From the NCBI GenBank assembly GCA_002482525.1, contig DLGC01000016.1:130869-174933 (forward strand): 44,065 nt of DNA, given 5' to 3'. The stretch's first letter is position 1. Each line of letters opens with the position of its first letter. Position numbers and translations under genes: made by a program. Under the pieces are notes generated by a model. That model saw only the letters and a list, made by a program, of their open reading frames with translations. It was not told the DNA's origin and ran no database searches. The stretch comes from Propionibacteriaceae bacterium UBA7704 (GTDB lineage Bacteria; Actinomycetota; Actinomycetes; Propionibacteriales; Propionibacteriaceae). Positions 24,583-33,072 of this stretch are shown here, in pieces.

Positions 24583-25802
24583 TCCTCAAGCTCCTTGAAG
24601 GTCAGCAAGGTGTCGCGGTAGTACTCGTATTGTTTTCTGCGGGCGGCGAGTTCAGCGGGGAGGCCGACGCTGAGGTCGTTCACGAGGGCGTCGAACTTGT
24701 CGAGGGTGCTTGCGGTCTCCTGCTGATGCGCCAGGGCTGGCACAGGAACGAGAAGGCCAGTCACTTGGCCCTTGCTCAAATGCGTCTGGTCGGTTCCGTT
24801 GTCGTACTTGAGGAGTCCGGGGTTCCTATCCAGGAGGTGAAACAGGAACTTCGGGTCAAACCTGGCCCGGTCGCGGACCCGCAGCCTCGCGATTCGCTGG
24901 TTGATCGCGTAGGCGTTGTCACGATCCACGAAGAATGTCCTTGCGAGGGCGCGCCCATTCGGGAGGTCACTGAGCACCAGCGCAGTGTCACCAGCCATCG
25001 CAGAAGTCTGAACATCCTGTGCACGAACGAATCGGTTGGCGCCGCCATTGCGAGAGATGAACCGTGCTGTGACCATTGGGATATCGCCGTCTGGGTCTGC
25101 CAGTCGCTCATGAGCCTTGCCGTTGACGTAATCCGCAACGTCGTCAAGCCTTGTCCATTCCACGCCAGAGCCGAATGTCAGGATCGCCATTCGATAGTGC
25201 TCGTACTGCCGCCGCCGAGCTTCCAGCTCCGCTTCCAGCTCCGCTTCCAGCTCCGCTTCCAGCTCTGTGAACGTGTCAAGGATCCTGACGATCTCCCGCT
25301 GCACCTCAAGTGGCGGCACTGGGAACCTGAATCTCTTGAATGCGCTCATGTCGACTGACGAGAAGCTCGACGTGGTTGTGTTGTTCTTGCACCAGTCATC
25401 GAGAATGAAGCCGTAGTGGTAGGCGAATTTCATGTCAAGGCGGCTCGCGTACTCCCTCTTCACGGAGAGTGATGTGAACCTTTGGTTGGACAAGTGGGGG
25501 ACCGTGACGAGCGCATGCACTCCAATCGTCGCTGATGTCGCCACAAGTAGCGAGTTGGCGGGGAAGGTGCGGCCGCCCTTCACAGCAGATTCGGGAACTT
25601 TCTGCAGCCCCGAGCTGAGCACGCCTCCGTTCGCGCGAATGTCGTCCATTCGAAACCATGGGATGGTTCCGCCGGACCAGAATGATGCGTTCGTCTTGGG
25701 TGGGGTGTAGCCGTTTCTCAGATCGAACAGATGCGCGATCTCGACGCGAGGCACCCCATCCGGGCACAACTCCGCGATCAGTTCATCCACGCGGCTCATC
25801 AC
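24579..25802 (-). CDS. hsdS: Type I restriction-modification specificity subunit
   Basis: A 407-residue DNA-recognition subunit that sets the target of both methylation and cleavage. It has two target-recognition domains (about 15-165 and 205-385), each followed by a conserved helix. The first ends in the VPPLEVQREIVRILD type segment, and the second in VPALAHQQETASTLDKFDAL, as in all HsdS. The central helix contains four consecutive ELEA units (180-195) encoded by 12-base tandem repeats. The C-terminal LPAELAARRKQYEYYRD mirrors the central ARRRQYEHYRM. GTG (25802) or ATG (25799) could start it; GGAGG spacing favours GTG. It overlaps the RhuM-Fic gene upstream and hsdR downstream. Confidence 0.95.
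   Translation of the reverse strand: MMSRVDELIAELCPDGVPRVEIAHLFDLRNGYTPPKTNASFWSGGTIPWFRMDDIRANGGVLSSGLQKVPESAVKGGRTFPANSLLVATSATIGVHALVTVPHLSNQRFTSLSVKREYASRLDMKFAYHYGFILDDWCKNNTTTSSFSSVDMSAFKRFRFPVPPLEVQREIVRILDTFTELEAELEAELEAELEARRRQYEHYRMAILTFGSGVEWTRLDDVADYVNGKAHERLADPDGDIPMVTARFISRNGGANRFVRAQDVQTSAMAGDTALVLSDLPNGRALARTFFVDRDNAYAINQRIARLRVRDRARFDPKFLFHLLDRNPGLLKYDNGTDQTHLSKGQVTGLLVPVPALAHQQETASTLDKFDALVNDLSVGLPAELAARRKQYEYYRDTLLTFKELEE
25219..25266. repeat. Four 12-base tandem repeats in the hsdS spacer
   Basis: Four copies of GCTTCCAGCTCC on the plus strand: 25219-25230, 25231-25242, 25243-25254 and 25255-25266. Only the last base of the final copy differs. They encode ELEA four times in the central helix joining the two target-recognition domains. 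In EcoR124I/EcoDXXI, gain or loss of a 12-base TAEL repeat in this same place changes the gap in the recognised sequence (established). Slippage here should do likewise, which is inference. Confidence 0.95.
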
Positions 25803-26728
25803 TCACCCACCTCCAGCAGGTTGCGCACGAGCAGCACCATGTCGTCCTTCTCTTCGGGGCGGCTGACCGCGATCATCACCGTGATGGCGGCGAGAGTGCT
25901 GTTGCCGATGCGGGCGCGTCCAGCTGCGTTGGTGAGCAAGCCGCAGCGGTCGAGGAAGTAGACGAACAGGGCGGCGGCGATGCGTTTGTTGCCGTCACTG
26001 AAGCAGTGGTCCTTGACCACCAGGTACAGCAGGTGGGCGGCTTTCTCTTGTGCCGTCGGGTAGAGGTCAACGCCGCCAAAGCTCTGATAGAGCCCGGCGA
26101 TGACGCCGGGGAAGGAGCCGTCGCGCTCGTGCCCGAAGAGTTGGCTGGTCGTGCCGAAGGACATCGCGTCGATGACCGAGCGGGCTTCTGGGTAGGTGAA
26201 CTCCCAATCCGAGACCGCGCCACCGGGTGCAGTCAGTGACTGATGGTCGAAGCGGTCCAGGAGGTCGAGTCCATCAGTGAAACGTGCCAGCAAGTCGGCC
26301 ACCCCGGAGACCAACTCATCGTCAGCGCGCTGCAGAATCTCCAGCACTTTGCCGATCTGGGTGAGCCGCTGCTCGTTGACGGTGTAGCCCGCCACCAGGT
26401 GTTCGCGCAGCACGCCGGTGGCCCAGCGGCGGAAGCGAATCGCCTCGCCTGAGTTGACTCGATAGCCCACCGCGAGGATGACGTCGAGGCTGTAGTAGCT
26501 GACAGGTCGCTTGGCTCCAGCAATGTGCATTTTTTGCACATTGTTCGCGCGGTCCACCTCCTCAGTCGCCAGCACATTGTTGATGTGGCGGGTCGCGCCG
26601 GAGCGGTCCACGCCAAAGAGATCGGCAATCTGTTGGTGGGTTGCCCAGACGGTCTCCGCGCTCGCGTCCACCGCGAACGATAGCTCCCCTGAGGTGGCGA
26701 GATAGACACGTTCTATGTCGGCGCTCAC
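25799..26728 (-). CDS. RhuM-type N-terminal domain fused to Fic/Doc domain
   Basis: A 309-residue two-part protein. The N-terminal half (1-150) matches the RhuM virulence-protein type: TVWATHQQIADLFGVDRSGA, then NVQKMHIAGAKRPVSYYSLD, RVNSGEAIRFRRWA and REHLVAGYTVN. This half is helix-turn-helix-like. The C-terminal half is a Fic/Doc domain with the active loop HCFSDGNKR at 241-249, matching HxFx(D/E)GNxxR, so nucleotidyl or phosphoryl transfer to a protein target is possible. No inhibitory motif was identified. It starts with GTG overlapping the hsdM stop as GTGA and overlaps hsdS downstream, so it is translated as an integral part of the restriction operon. Its role there is unknown. Confidence 0.88.
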   Translation of the reverse strand: MSADIERVYLATSGELSFAVDASAETVWATHQQIADLFGVDRSGATRHINNVLATEEVDRANNVQKMHIAGAKRPVSYYSLDVILAVGYRVNSGEAIRFRRWATGVLREHLVAGYTVNEQRLTQIGKVLEILQRADDELVSGVADLLARFTDGLDLLDRFDHQSLTAPGGAVSDWEFTYPEARSVIDAMSFGTTSQLFGHERDGSFPGVIAGLYQSFGGVDLYPTAQEKAAHLLYLVVKDHCFSDGNKRIAAALFVYFLDRCGLLTNAAGRARIGNSTLAAITVMIAVSRPEEKDDMVLLVRNLLEVGE

Positions 26729-28293
26729 GATGCGCCTTCGAGGTCGGCCACGATGGCGTCGATGGCTGTGCGCAGCTCGGCCTGACGAGCGACGATGCGA
26801 GCAATCTCGGCATTGAGGGCGGTGATGTCCACCTCTTCGCGGGTGTCTTCGGCCTCGACGTAGCTGGAGACGGCGATGTTGTAGTCGTTGGCGGCGATCT
26901 CCTCGTTCTTCACGAGCCGTGCCACGTGGTCTTCGTCGACACGGGCTCGGAACGCGTCCAAGATCTTGCCCCGGTTGGCCTCGGTGAGCTTGTTCTTGTT
27001 GCCCTGGCGCTCGAACTCGGCGGAAGCGTCGATGAACAAGATCGCGTTGTCGGCTTTGAACTTCTTCAACACGATGATGCAGGTGGCGATGGTGGTGCCG
27101 AAGAAGAGGTCCGGGGGAAGCTGAATGACGGCGTCCACGTAGTTGTTGTCGATCAGGTACTTGCGGATCTTGCGCTCTGCGCCGCCGCGGTAGAGCACTC
27201 CGGGGAACTCGACGATGGCCGCGGTGCCGTTGACGGCAAGCCAGGAAAGCATGTGCATGGTGAAGGCAAGGTCGGCCTTCGACTTCGGCGCGAGCACACC
27301 AGCGGGGGAGAAGCGCTCGTCGTTGATGAGCAGCGGGTTGGCGTCGCCGTCCCACTTAATGGAGTAGGGCGGGTTGGACACGATCGCCTCGAAAGGCTCC
27401 TCATCCCAGTGGGCGGGGTCGGTGAGGGTGTCGCCATGGGCGATGTCGAACTGGTCGAAGTTGATGTCGTGCAAAAACATGTTGATGCGAGCCAAGTTGT
27501 AGGTGGTCAGGTTGATTTCCTGGCCAATGAAGCGGCCGACATTCTCCTTGCCAAGCACCTTGGCGAACTTCAGCAGCAGCGATCCCGAACCGCATGCCGG
27601 GTCATAGACCCTGTTGACGCGAGTCTTGCCCTCCACGGCGATGCGTGCGAGAAGCTCAGAGACCTCCTGCGGGGTGTAGTACTCGCCACCGGACTTGCCT
27701 GCTTGCGAGGCGTACATGCCCATCAAGTACTCGTAGGCATCGCCGAACAGATCAATCGCATTGTCGCCAAACTCGCCCAGTGGAAGATCGCCAACTGCGT
27801 CGAGCAGCTTGACCAGCTTCTCGTTGCGCCTGGCCACGGTGGGGCCGAGCTTGGAACTGTTCACGTCCAGGTCGTCGAACAGGCCCTTGAGGTCGCCTTC
27901 GCTGTCGGTGCCGACTGCGGATGCCTCGATGTTCTTGAACACCCGTTCCAGCGTCTCGTTGAGGTTGGCGGGGTCTTGGGATGCGCGGCGGCGCACGTTG
28001 GTGAACAGCTCCGACGGGAAGATGAAGAAGCCCTTCTCGTCGACGATGCCCCTCATCGCGGGCTCAGCTTCGGCGTCGGAGAAGTCGGCGTAGTCGAAAG
28101 CGGCGTTGCCGGCCTCATGCTCGCCGGCGTTCACATAGGTAGCGAGGTTCTCTGAGATGAACCGGTAGAACAACATGCCCAGCACATAGGACTTGAAGTC
28201 CCACCCATCGACGCTTCCGCGCAGATCGTTGGCGATCTGCCAGATCGTTTTGTGCAGCGCTGCGCGCTGGGACTCTTTGGTTGTTGGAACCAT
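26725..28293 (-). CDS. hsdM: Type I restriction-modification methyltransferase subunit
   Basis: A 522-residue adenine-N6 DNA methyltransferase subunit that pairs with HsdS. The N-terminal helical domain is HKTIWQIANDLRGSVDGWDF. The S-adenosylmethionine-binding motif I is DPACGSG (231-237), the catalytic motif IV is NPPYS (307-311), and GEYYTPQEVSELL precedes motif I as expected. A C-terminal coiled segment (DITALNAEIARIVARQAE) probably contacts HsdS. I start at 28293 (MVPTTKES) where GAGAGG lies upstream, nine codons inside the open frame. It is the first gene of hsdM, rhuM-fic, hsdS, hsdR. The promoter should lie in the 195-base spacer shared with the divergent FRG gene. Confidence 0.96.
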   Translation of the reverse strand: MVPTTKESQRAALHKTIWQIANDLRGSVDGWDFKSYVLGMLFYRFISENLATYVNAGEHEAGNAAFDYADFSDAEAEPAMRGIVDEKGFFIFPSELFTNVRRRASQDPANLNETLERVFKNIEASAVGTDSEGDLKGLFDDLDVNSSKLGPTVARRNEKLVKLLDAVGDLPLGEFGDNAIDLFGDAYEYLMGMYASQAGKSGGEYYTPQEVSELLARIAVEGKTRVNRVYDPACGSGSLLLKFAKVLGKENVGRFIGQEINLTTYNLARINMFLHDINFDQFDIAHGDTLTDPAHWDEEPFEAIVSNPPYSIKWDGDANPLLINDERFSPAGVLAPKSKADLAFTMHMLSWLAVNGTAAIVEFPGVLYRGGAERKIRKYLIDNNYVDAVIQLPPDLFFGTTIATCIIVLKKFKADNAILFIDASAEFERQGNKNKLTEANRGKILDAFRARVDEDHVARLVKNEEIAANDYNIAVSSYVEAEDTREEVDITALNAEIARIVARQAELRTAIDAIVADLEGAS

Positions 28294-28488
28294 CTGCTGC
28301 CTCTCACGGTGCCGTGACACGCAGGGTGAACTGCGATATCAGGAACGACCGTAGCGGTTGGCTGGGACACGTGCATCGCGCGAAGGGTGGTTTTCGCTTG
28401 GTTCGCTGACATCAGTAGGTGGAAGGTCCTGTCCGGCTTGCGACGCGTTATCGTGTCGCTCTGTACCTCCGGTGTGTAGGAGTCGGTT

Positions 28489-29499
28489 GTGAGTGCATCA
28501 GAAGGTGACTTCAGTGTCCAGTTGTTTCTGGATGATCGAAAGATCGACGCGAGGTCGTTCGGGATTACCAATCCTGAGAGTTTCGTCGATGCAGCCAAGT
28601 CAGGGTTTCCAGGTATATGCGAATCGATCAGACATGCGGTGAAGACGTGGCCCAACCCGACGATCGTCTTCCGCGGTCACGCGAACTGTGCGTGGGGGAT
28701 TCGCTCAACGCTTCACCGCGTCCTCTCGGGCTCAGGCGACCCGAAAGTCACCGAGACAGGGCTTTGGGACGCTGAGCAGCGAGTCATAAAGGCTGCGCGA
28801 GACCCAATACGCGTTGATGGCGATAGGTATGGAGCGCGACTGGGCTTGAATCTGTCAGATGGACAGCTGTTGGCGGTGTTGCAGCACCAAGGTGCACCAA
28901 CTCGATTCGTCGACGTGACCGAGGATGCAAGGGTCTGCCTCTACTTTGCATGCGAGGAGCTCGACTCAGTCGATGGCCGTCTGTTCTTCATCGCGCTTCC
29001 GGACAGGAATGCCCTCCCCCCGGCCAGCAACTATCTAGACAAGGGCACGTTGCTCGACCTGGGTGGTGAGGGTGGAGATCTTCCTTGGTTGGGTGGGGCG
29101 CGCGGAACGAAGATGGCCGATTCGGACTGGACTTCCAGAGTGTTTCTCGTCGATGCGGGGGGTCTGGACCCAAGGATGTCGGCCCAGCGAGGGCTCTTTG
29201 TCGTTGGAGGATGCAACCGGGCATACCCAAGTCGAAACTTGTCCTGGAATCGCAGGTATCTGTCTTCGGATGAACTCCTTCAGGTGTCATCGCTGTCGAT
29301 TGGGTTTCCGAAGGATCTTCGATCACAGAAGACGCGTGCCTGGCCCGCAGTCGCCTGGACAGTCAAGATCCCTGCTTCGGCCAAGCCTCGAATACGTAGT
29401 CTGCTCGCACAGGCGGGCGTGGACAGGGATTCGCTGTACCCGGACTATGCGGGTTTCTCGCAGCTCGCCATCCTCAGCGCAAGGCCAACTTCAACTTGA
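28489..29499 (+). CDS. FRG-domain protein
   Basis: A 336-residue protein with an FRG domain, named for its motif. Here the motif is IVFRGHANCAWGIRSTLHR (FRG at 61-63), and the second block is LLAVLQHQGAPTRFVDVTED (QHQGAPTRFVD at 132-142), followed by an LYFAC helix. FRG proteins have no settled biochemical function but are frequent in prophages and defence islands. No membrane segment is seen. The GTG start has AGGAG six bases upstream. Base composition is lower in GC than in neighbouring genes, which suggests transfer. It is divergent from hsdM and shares its 195-base promoter region, so it may be an accessory of the restriction system. Confidence 0.85.
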   Translation: MSASEGDFSVQLFLDDRKIDARSFGITNPESFVDAAKSGFPGICESIRHAVKTWPNPTIVFRGHANCAWGIRSTLHRVLSGSGDPKVTETGLWDAEQRVIKAARDPIRVDGDRYGARLGLNLSDGQLLAVLQHQGAPTRFVDVTEDARVCLYFACEELDSVDGRLFFIALPDRNALPPASNYLDKGTLLDLGGEGGDLPWLGGARGTKMADSDWTSRVFLVDAGGLDPRMSAQRGLFVVGGCNRAYPSRNLSWNRRYLSSDELLQVSSLSIGFPKDLRSQKTRAWPAVAWTVKIPASAKPRIRSLLAQAGVDRDSLYPDYAGFSQLAILSARPTST

Positions 29500-29816
29500 C
29501 TTCTGGGGGCGATGGTCGGACCCATATCACACAGCCCTATGTGGGCGTAGCGTGGCACTATTGAGGCGCGACGCTCGTTTGGCGAGCGCGACGGGTGAAG
29601 CCGCATTGCGTCAACCAGTGCGCGTTGATTGCGACGATGCTGAAGAATGTCGAGTTGTGGGTCCCCTGGTGATCCACGGGGGCAGGGGGAGAGAGATCCG
29701 TCGCGGCGGCGTCTTGGTAGGCAATGGATCGTGCGAGGTGCCAAGACCGCTGAACGGCCGGTCTGACCGCGTGATCAGATCGTGTATCGGACTACAGGTG
29801 CTCCCGGGTCCACGCC
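29500..29816. other. Non-coding spacer between convergent FRG and NERD-helicase genes
   Basis: A 317-base gap. No frame has a credible start, ribosome binding site or protein-like composition. I see a short hairpin, CGCTCG-TTTGG-CGAGCG (29571-29588), that may serve as a terminator. There is no tRNA-like or repeat structure. Confidence 0.5.
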
Positions 29817-31931
29817 CTAATTGGAGACCCCGACCCACAGCCCATCCCGAGCCCTGGTCATGGCCACATACAGTTCCCTGCGACTCAGATCCCAGCGCTC
29901 ATGCTCGGCGTCGTCAGTCGGGGGAGTACTAGACGTCTGCTCCACCGAAACATCGGGAATCAACACCTGCTTGAACTCCAGCCCCTTCGCCCGCTTGATG
30001 GTCCCAACCTTGATCGCGTCCACAGCCGCACCGGTGTAGTCCTCCAGCGAGATGGTGGGCAGACCCGCGGCGGTCAGCGCCGCCGCAGCATTGGTCGCGC
30101 GACGTTTGGTCGCGCACAACACCGCCACGTCACCGGTACCTGTCCCGATTTCGCGCGTGACAGATCTAATGCGATCAACCATTGCCGCATTGATGCTGGC
30201 CCACGTCGATCCGCGGAAGATCTCCGGCTTGGGGCCAGATCGGGGAACGCTCGACGGCACATCCCCGCGAGCAAGCGAGCCCTCGATGTCGGCGTACTCG
30301 TCGCCGTCGACCAACCGTCGGGCGAAGTCCACGATCTCGACGGTGTTGCGGTAGTTCACATCGAGCACCACGCCGCGGTTTTGCACGGAGATGCCGACCT
30401 CGGCCAGCGTGTAGCCGCCGGGGTAGATCGACTGCTGGCCGTCGCCGATCAGGGTGAAGCCGTCGGGGCGGTCACCGACCAGCGAGTACAGCATGCGCAC
30501 CATTGCGGCAGACAAGTCCTGGGCCTCGTCAACGATCACCGCCGAATAGCCGGGCAGCGGCTCGCGGCGCAGCTCCGCCTCGGCGAGCAAGATCAGATCG
30601 GCAAAGTCGTTCACGCCCCGACGACGCAGTTCCTCGCTGTAAGCCACGTAGAGCCGCCACACGGTTTCGCGCTGAGCGGGCTGCAGCGGGAAGCGCCGTC
30701 CGGTGCGGGTGAGGTCGGCGTACTGGGTGAACTGCATGATCCCGCGTCCTTTGAGAACGCTTGCGATCTCCTCTTTCCAGTAGTTCTCGTCCTTCTTGCC
30801 GGAGTCGAGATTCGACCTAGCACCGACGCGAGCCCACGCGACGTCGAATGCCTGATCGGCCTGCTTGGGATCGATTCGGAAAGTCACTCCGCGCTGCTGC
30901 AGGACCTTGCGGGCGAAGGAATGGATGCCCACGAACTCCACCTGGTCGACGACTTCGGGGGCCAGCCGTTTCAACAGCTCGTGGAGCACATCAGGCAGGG
31001 TCTTCACGAAGGTGGTCACCAGCACCTTGCCCGGACGGGTGCGCGCAATGAACGCCGCCCGGTGCAGCCCGACCACTGTCTTGCCGGTGCCTGCAGGTCC
31101 GCGAACCCGTGACGGTCCAGGGAACGACCGACGCACCAGCTTGGCCTGTTGCGGATGCAAGAACGCCATCCACTCCTCAATGGGCTGGGCGAGCACGCTG
31201 GCCAACAGAGCGTCGTTGACCTCCTCGGCGCTGAGCAGCGCGTCCTGATTGATCTCCTTCGATGGAGCCGGCAGCACGGGCTCGGGGACGGCCACGCTGA
31301 TCGGTGCGGGCGCCCCCACTTGAGGGAACAACTTGAGGGCCCGGGCCAAGACCACATCGATCTGCACGGGTGTGAGTCGACTCCCGCGCGCAGCGATGGT
31401 GCGCAGAATGTCCTTTTCGCCGACTACCTGGACGGCATCAATGTGGGCGTCGATGCCCTGGCGTCCGGCCAATACAACGATGGGACGCACCTCGCCCGGC
31501 GCTAGACCGACCTCGGCGAAATCGGCTTGCGCCAGGTCGGCGAGTGCTGCGAGTTGCTGTAGCTCGTCGGAGACGTCGTCTTGGCCGCGAAAGATCCGGC
31601 CTTGCGAAATCGAGACTTCACGCCACGCCTTGGTGTCGACGATGAACACCCCACCGGGACCGATTGCCACCAGGTCGACATTCGCACCTCGGCTACCGGG
31701 CCAACCGCGATCTGCCAGCAGGTGAAACCCAATGGCGGCCAGTGGCGAAAGCACCCGCGCGGTGCGCTGCTCAGTGACTTCGGCAATGCCGTACCGTGCA
31801 GCAGCATCGCGAGCCTCAGCGGCGGCCTGCTCGTGGGCTTGCGCCAGCGCCATCTGTCGGCGGGATTCCTCGCCGGCAGACACTCCTGCGCTCATGGCTG
31901 AATCGCCTGACTGGTGAGCATCGCTCCTCAT
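29817..31931 (-). CDS. NERD nuclease-UvrD/Rep helicase fusion
   Basis: A 704-residue fusion. The N-terminal NERD domain (about 55-160) has the PD-(D/E)xK-like signature NVDLVAIGPGGVFIVDTKAW (Asp86, Asp99, Lys101). The superfamily 1 helicase body has Walker A GPAGTGKT (278-285), motif II VIVDEAQDLS, GDGQQSIYP, VLDVNYRNTVEIVD, and C-terminal TIKRAKGLEFKQVLIPD and RRELYVAMTRARDGLWV. NERD-helicase fusions occur in actinobacterial defence or repair contexts. The start is uncertain: ATG 31931 and ATG 31895 both lack a good ribosome binding site, so the mRNA may be leaderless. It is monocistronic between the FRG and HNH genes. Confidence 0.9.
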   Translation of the reverse strand: MRSDAHQSGDSAMSAGVSAGEESRRQMALAQAHEQAAAEARDAAARYGIAEVTEQRTARVLSPLAAIGFHLLADRGWPGSRGANVDLVAIGPGGVFIVDTKAWREVSISQGRIFRGQDDVSDELQQLAALADLAQADFAEVGLAPGEVRPIVVLAGRQGIDAHIDAVQVVGEKDILRTIAARGSRLTPVQIDVVLARALKLFPQVGAPAPISVAVPEPVLPAPSKEINQDALLSAEEVNDALLASVLAQPIEEWMAFLHPQQAKLVRRSFPGPSRVRGPAGTGKTVVGLHRAAFIARTRPGKVLVTTFVKTLPDVLHELLKRLAPEVVDQVEFVGIHSFARKVLQQRGVTFRIDPKQADQAFDVAWARVGARSNLDSGKKDENYWKEEIASVLKGRGIMQFTQYADLTRTGRRFPLQPAQRETVWRLYVAYSEELRRRGVNDFADLILLAEAELRREPLPGYSAVIVDEAQDLSAAMVRMLYSLVGDRPDGFTLIGDGQQSIYPGGYTLAEVGISVQNRGVVLDVNYRNTVEIVDFARRLVDGDEYADIEGSLARGDVPSSVPRSGPKPEIFRGSTWASINAAMVDRIRSVTREIGTGTGDVAVLCATKRRATNAAAALTAAGLPTISLEDYTGAAVDAIKVGTIKRAKGLEFKQVLIPDVSVEQTSSTPPTDDAEHERWDLSRRELYVAMTRARDGLWVGVSN

Positions 31932-32082
31932 TCCCGATATTGCTGAGGTGTTTTGATGCTAACCAGCCAATTCGTCGAGTTGAGCAAATCAGTGAGGAAA
32001 ACCGAATGCGAAGATGAAGTGCTCGCTGAGGGTGGGGATCAGCGACAGCTATCAGCCAGTCGCCGTGTCACCCGTCAGATCG

Positions 32083-32961
32083 TCAGGATGCTCGACCCAG
32101 GAACTTCACGAAGCGTTCCTGCAGTCGATCTTGATCCGGACGGTCTGCGCGTCGCGACGGGAGCGTCAGCTTCGTGCCGTGCATGTCTTGCAGGCCATGA
32201 CGCAACATTGGTCCATCAACCTCTTCCAGCAGCGCGTGATCAATGTGCACCTGGTAGTCCGGTGAGATGCCCAAGAAGCCCTTGTCGTAGGCGGCGTGAT
32301 GGATCTTGCACAGAGACAGCCCGTTTGAAACCACCGGAAGTCCAGCCTCGTCGGCGTCTGCAGTGATGTGGGCGGCGTCCAGCAGTTCGCCGTGATGAAG
32401 TCGGCAGATCGTGCAGCGAGTTTGATACGCCGAGATCACGCGTCCCCGGAACTCGGCCTGATGCAGCCGCTGCGTAACCACGCGTTCGGCGTAGCGGCGC
32501 TGCGGACCTTCAGGGGCGTTCGGGTCGAGGAACCGGACGCTTTCGTCCAAGGCGAGCAGGAACTCTCGTTCCGCCATTCGGTCTGCGACCACGTAGACCG
32601 GTGCAATCGGAACGTACTCACCCGGTGCCGTACGCAGCAGCAGGATGATCGGAACTTGGAGTTCAAAGGCGCGGCGCAGTTTCTTGTTGTCGCCGTCGAG
32701 GGAGCCCTTGCGGTAGGAGTAATGGAAGTATCCGCCAGAAACGGCGCGGTCGTTGTATGGCCCATCGGGGACGCTGACCACGCTAAGCGTTGCGTCCATG
32801 CTGACGGGATTTCTGATGCCTTGTTGCGTCGCAATGACTGCCAGTGGACCGCTCGGTGCCGGATAGCTCAGGTCCTCGCGTCTGATGAATCCGCCGTTGC
32901 GACTTGCGCGATCCAGCACGAAGCTGATGATCTCCTCGCGCAGTGGCTCGGTCGATTCCAT
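32083..32961 (-). CDS. HNH endonuclease, predicted restriction type (COG3440/McrA-like)
   Basis: A 292-residue protein. The C-terminal HNH domain carries CTIC (183-186), LLDAAHITADAD (AAH 196-198), SNGLSLCKIHH (Asn213, Cys218, His221) and the typical continuation AAYDKGFLGISPDYQVHI. That is a complete treble-clef nuclease with a structural zinc. The N-terminal half (about 40-140), with GYFHYSYRKG and APVYVVADR, resembles the SRA-like or recognition half of predicted restriction endonucleases of the COG3440 type. Such proteins may target modified DNA. The open frame runs 89 codons further, but that part overlaps vapB antisense; ATG 32961 has AGGA upstream. It diverges from the VapBC pair. Confidence 0.85.
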   Translation of the reverse strand: MESTEPLREEIISFVLDRASRNGGFIRREDLSYPAPSGPLAVIATQQGIRNPVSMDATLSVVSVPDGPYNDRAVSGGYFHYSYRKGSLDGDNKKLRRAFELQVPIILLLRTAPGEYVPIAPVYVVADRMAEREFLLALDESVRFLDPNAPEGPQRRYAERVVTQRLHQAEFRGRVISAYQTRCTICRLHHGELLDAAHITADADEAGLPVVSNGLSLCKIHHAAYDKGFLGISPDYQVHIDHALLEEVDGPMLRHGLQDMHGTKLTLPSRRADRPDQDRLQERFVKFLGRAS

Positions 32962-33037
32962 GGGGAAAGTCCTATCAGGGATGAAGCAATACGTGAATGG
33001 GTAGCGCGCGATGTCGTCGGGCACAGCTCGGGGGTTC

Positions 33038-33066
33038 TTGGTTAACCAGACTTGGTCAACTAATCT
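33038..33066 (+). promoter_or_regulatory. VapBC promoter with internal operator, leaderless start
   Basis: A -35-like TTGGTT (33038-33043), a 17-base spacer and a -10-like TAATCT (33061-33066) end six bases before the antitoxin ATG at 33073. Transcription would therefore begin at or next to the start codon. The spacer region holds the inverted repeat GTTAACC-N6-GGTCAAC (33041-33060, one mismatch), well placed for autoregulation by the antitoxin-toxin complex. Confidence 0.65.
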
Positions 33067-33072
33067 GTATGT

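Noticed and set aside
26729..27355. Upstream extension of the RhuM-Fic frame
   Set aside because: It is Arg/His-rich antiparallel-frame-type sequence inside hsdM; the GTG at 26728 overlapping the hsdM stop is the natural start.
31932..32082. Possible small gene between the NERD helicase and the HNH gene
   Set aside because: The open frame has no ribosome binding site and continues antisense into the HNH gene.
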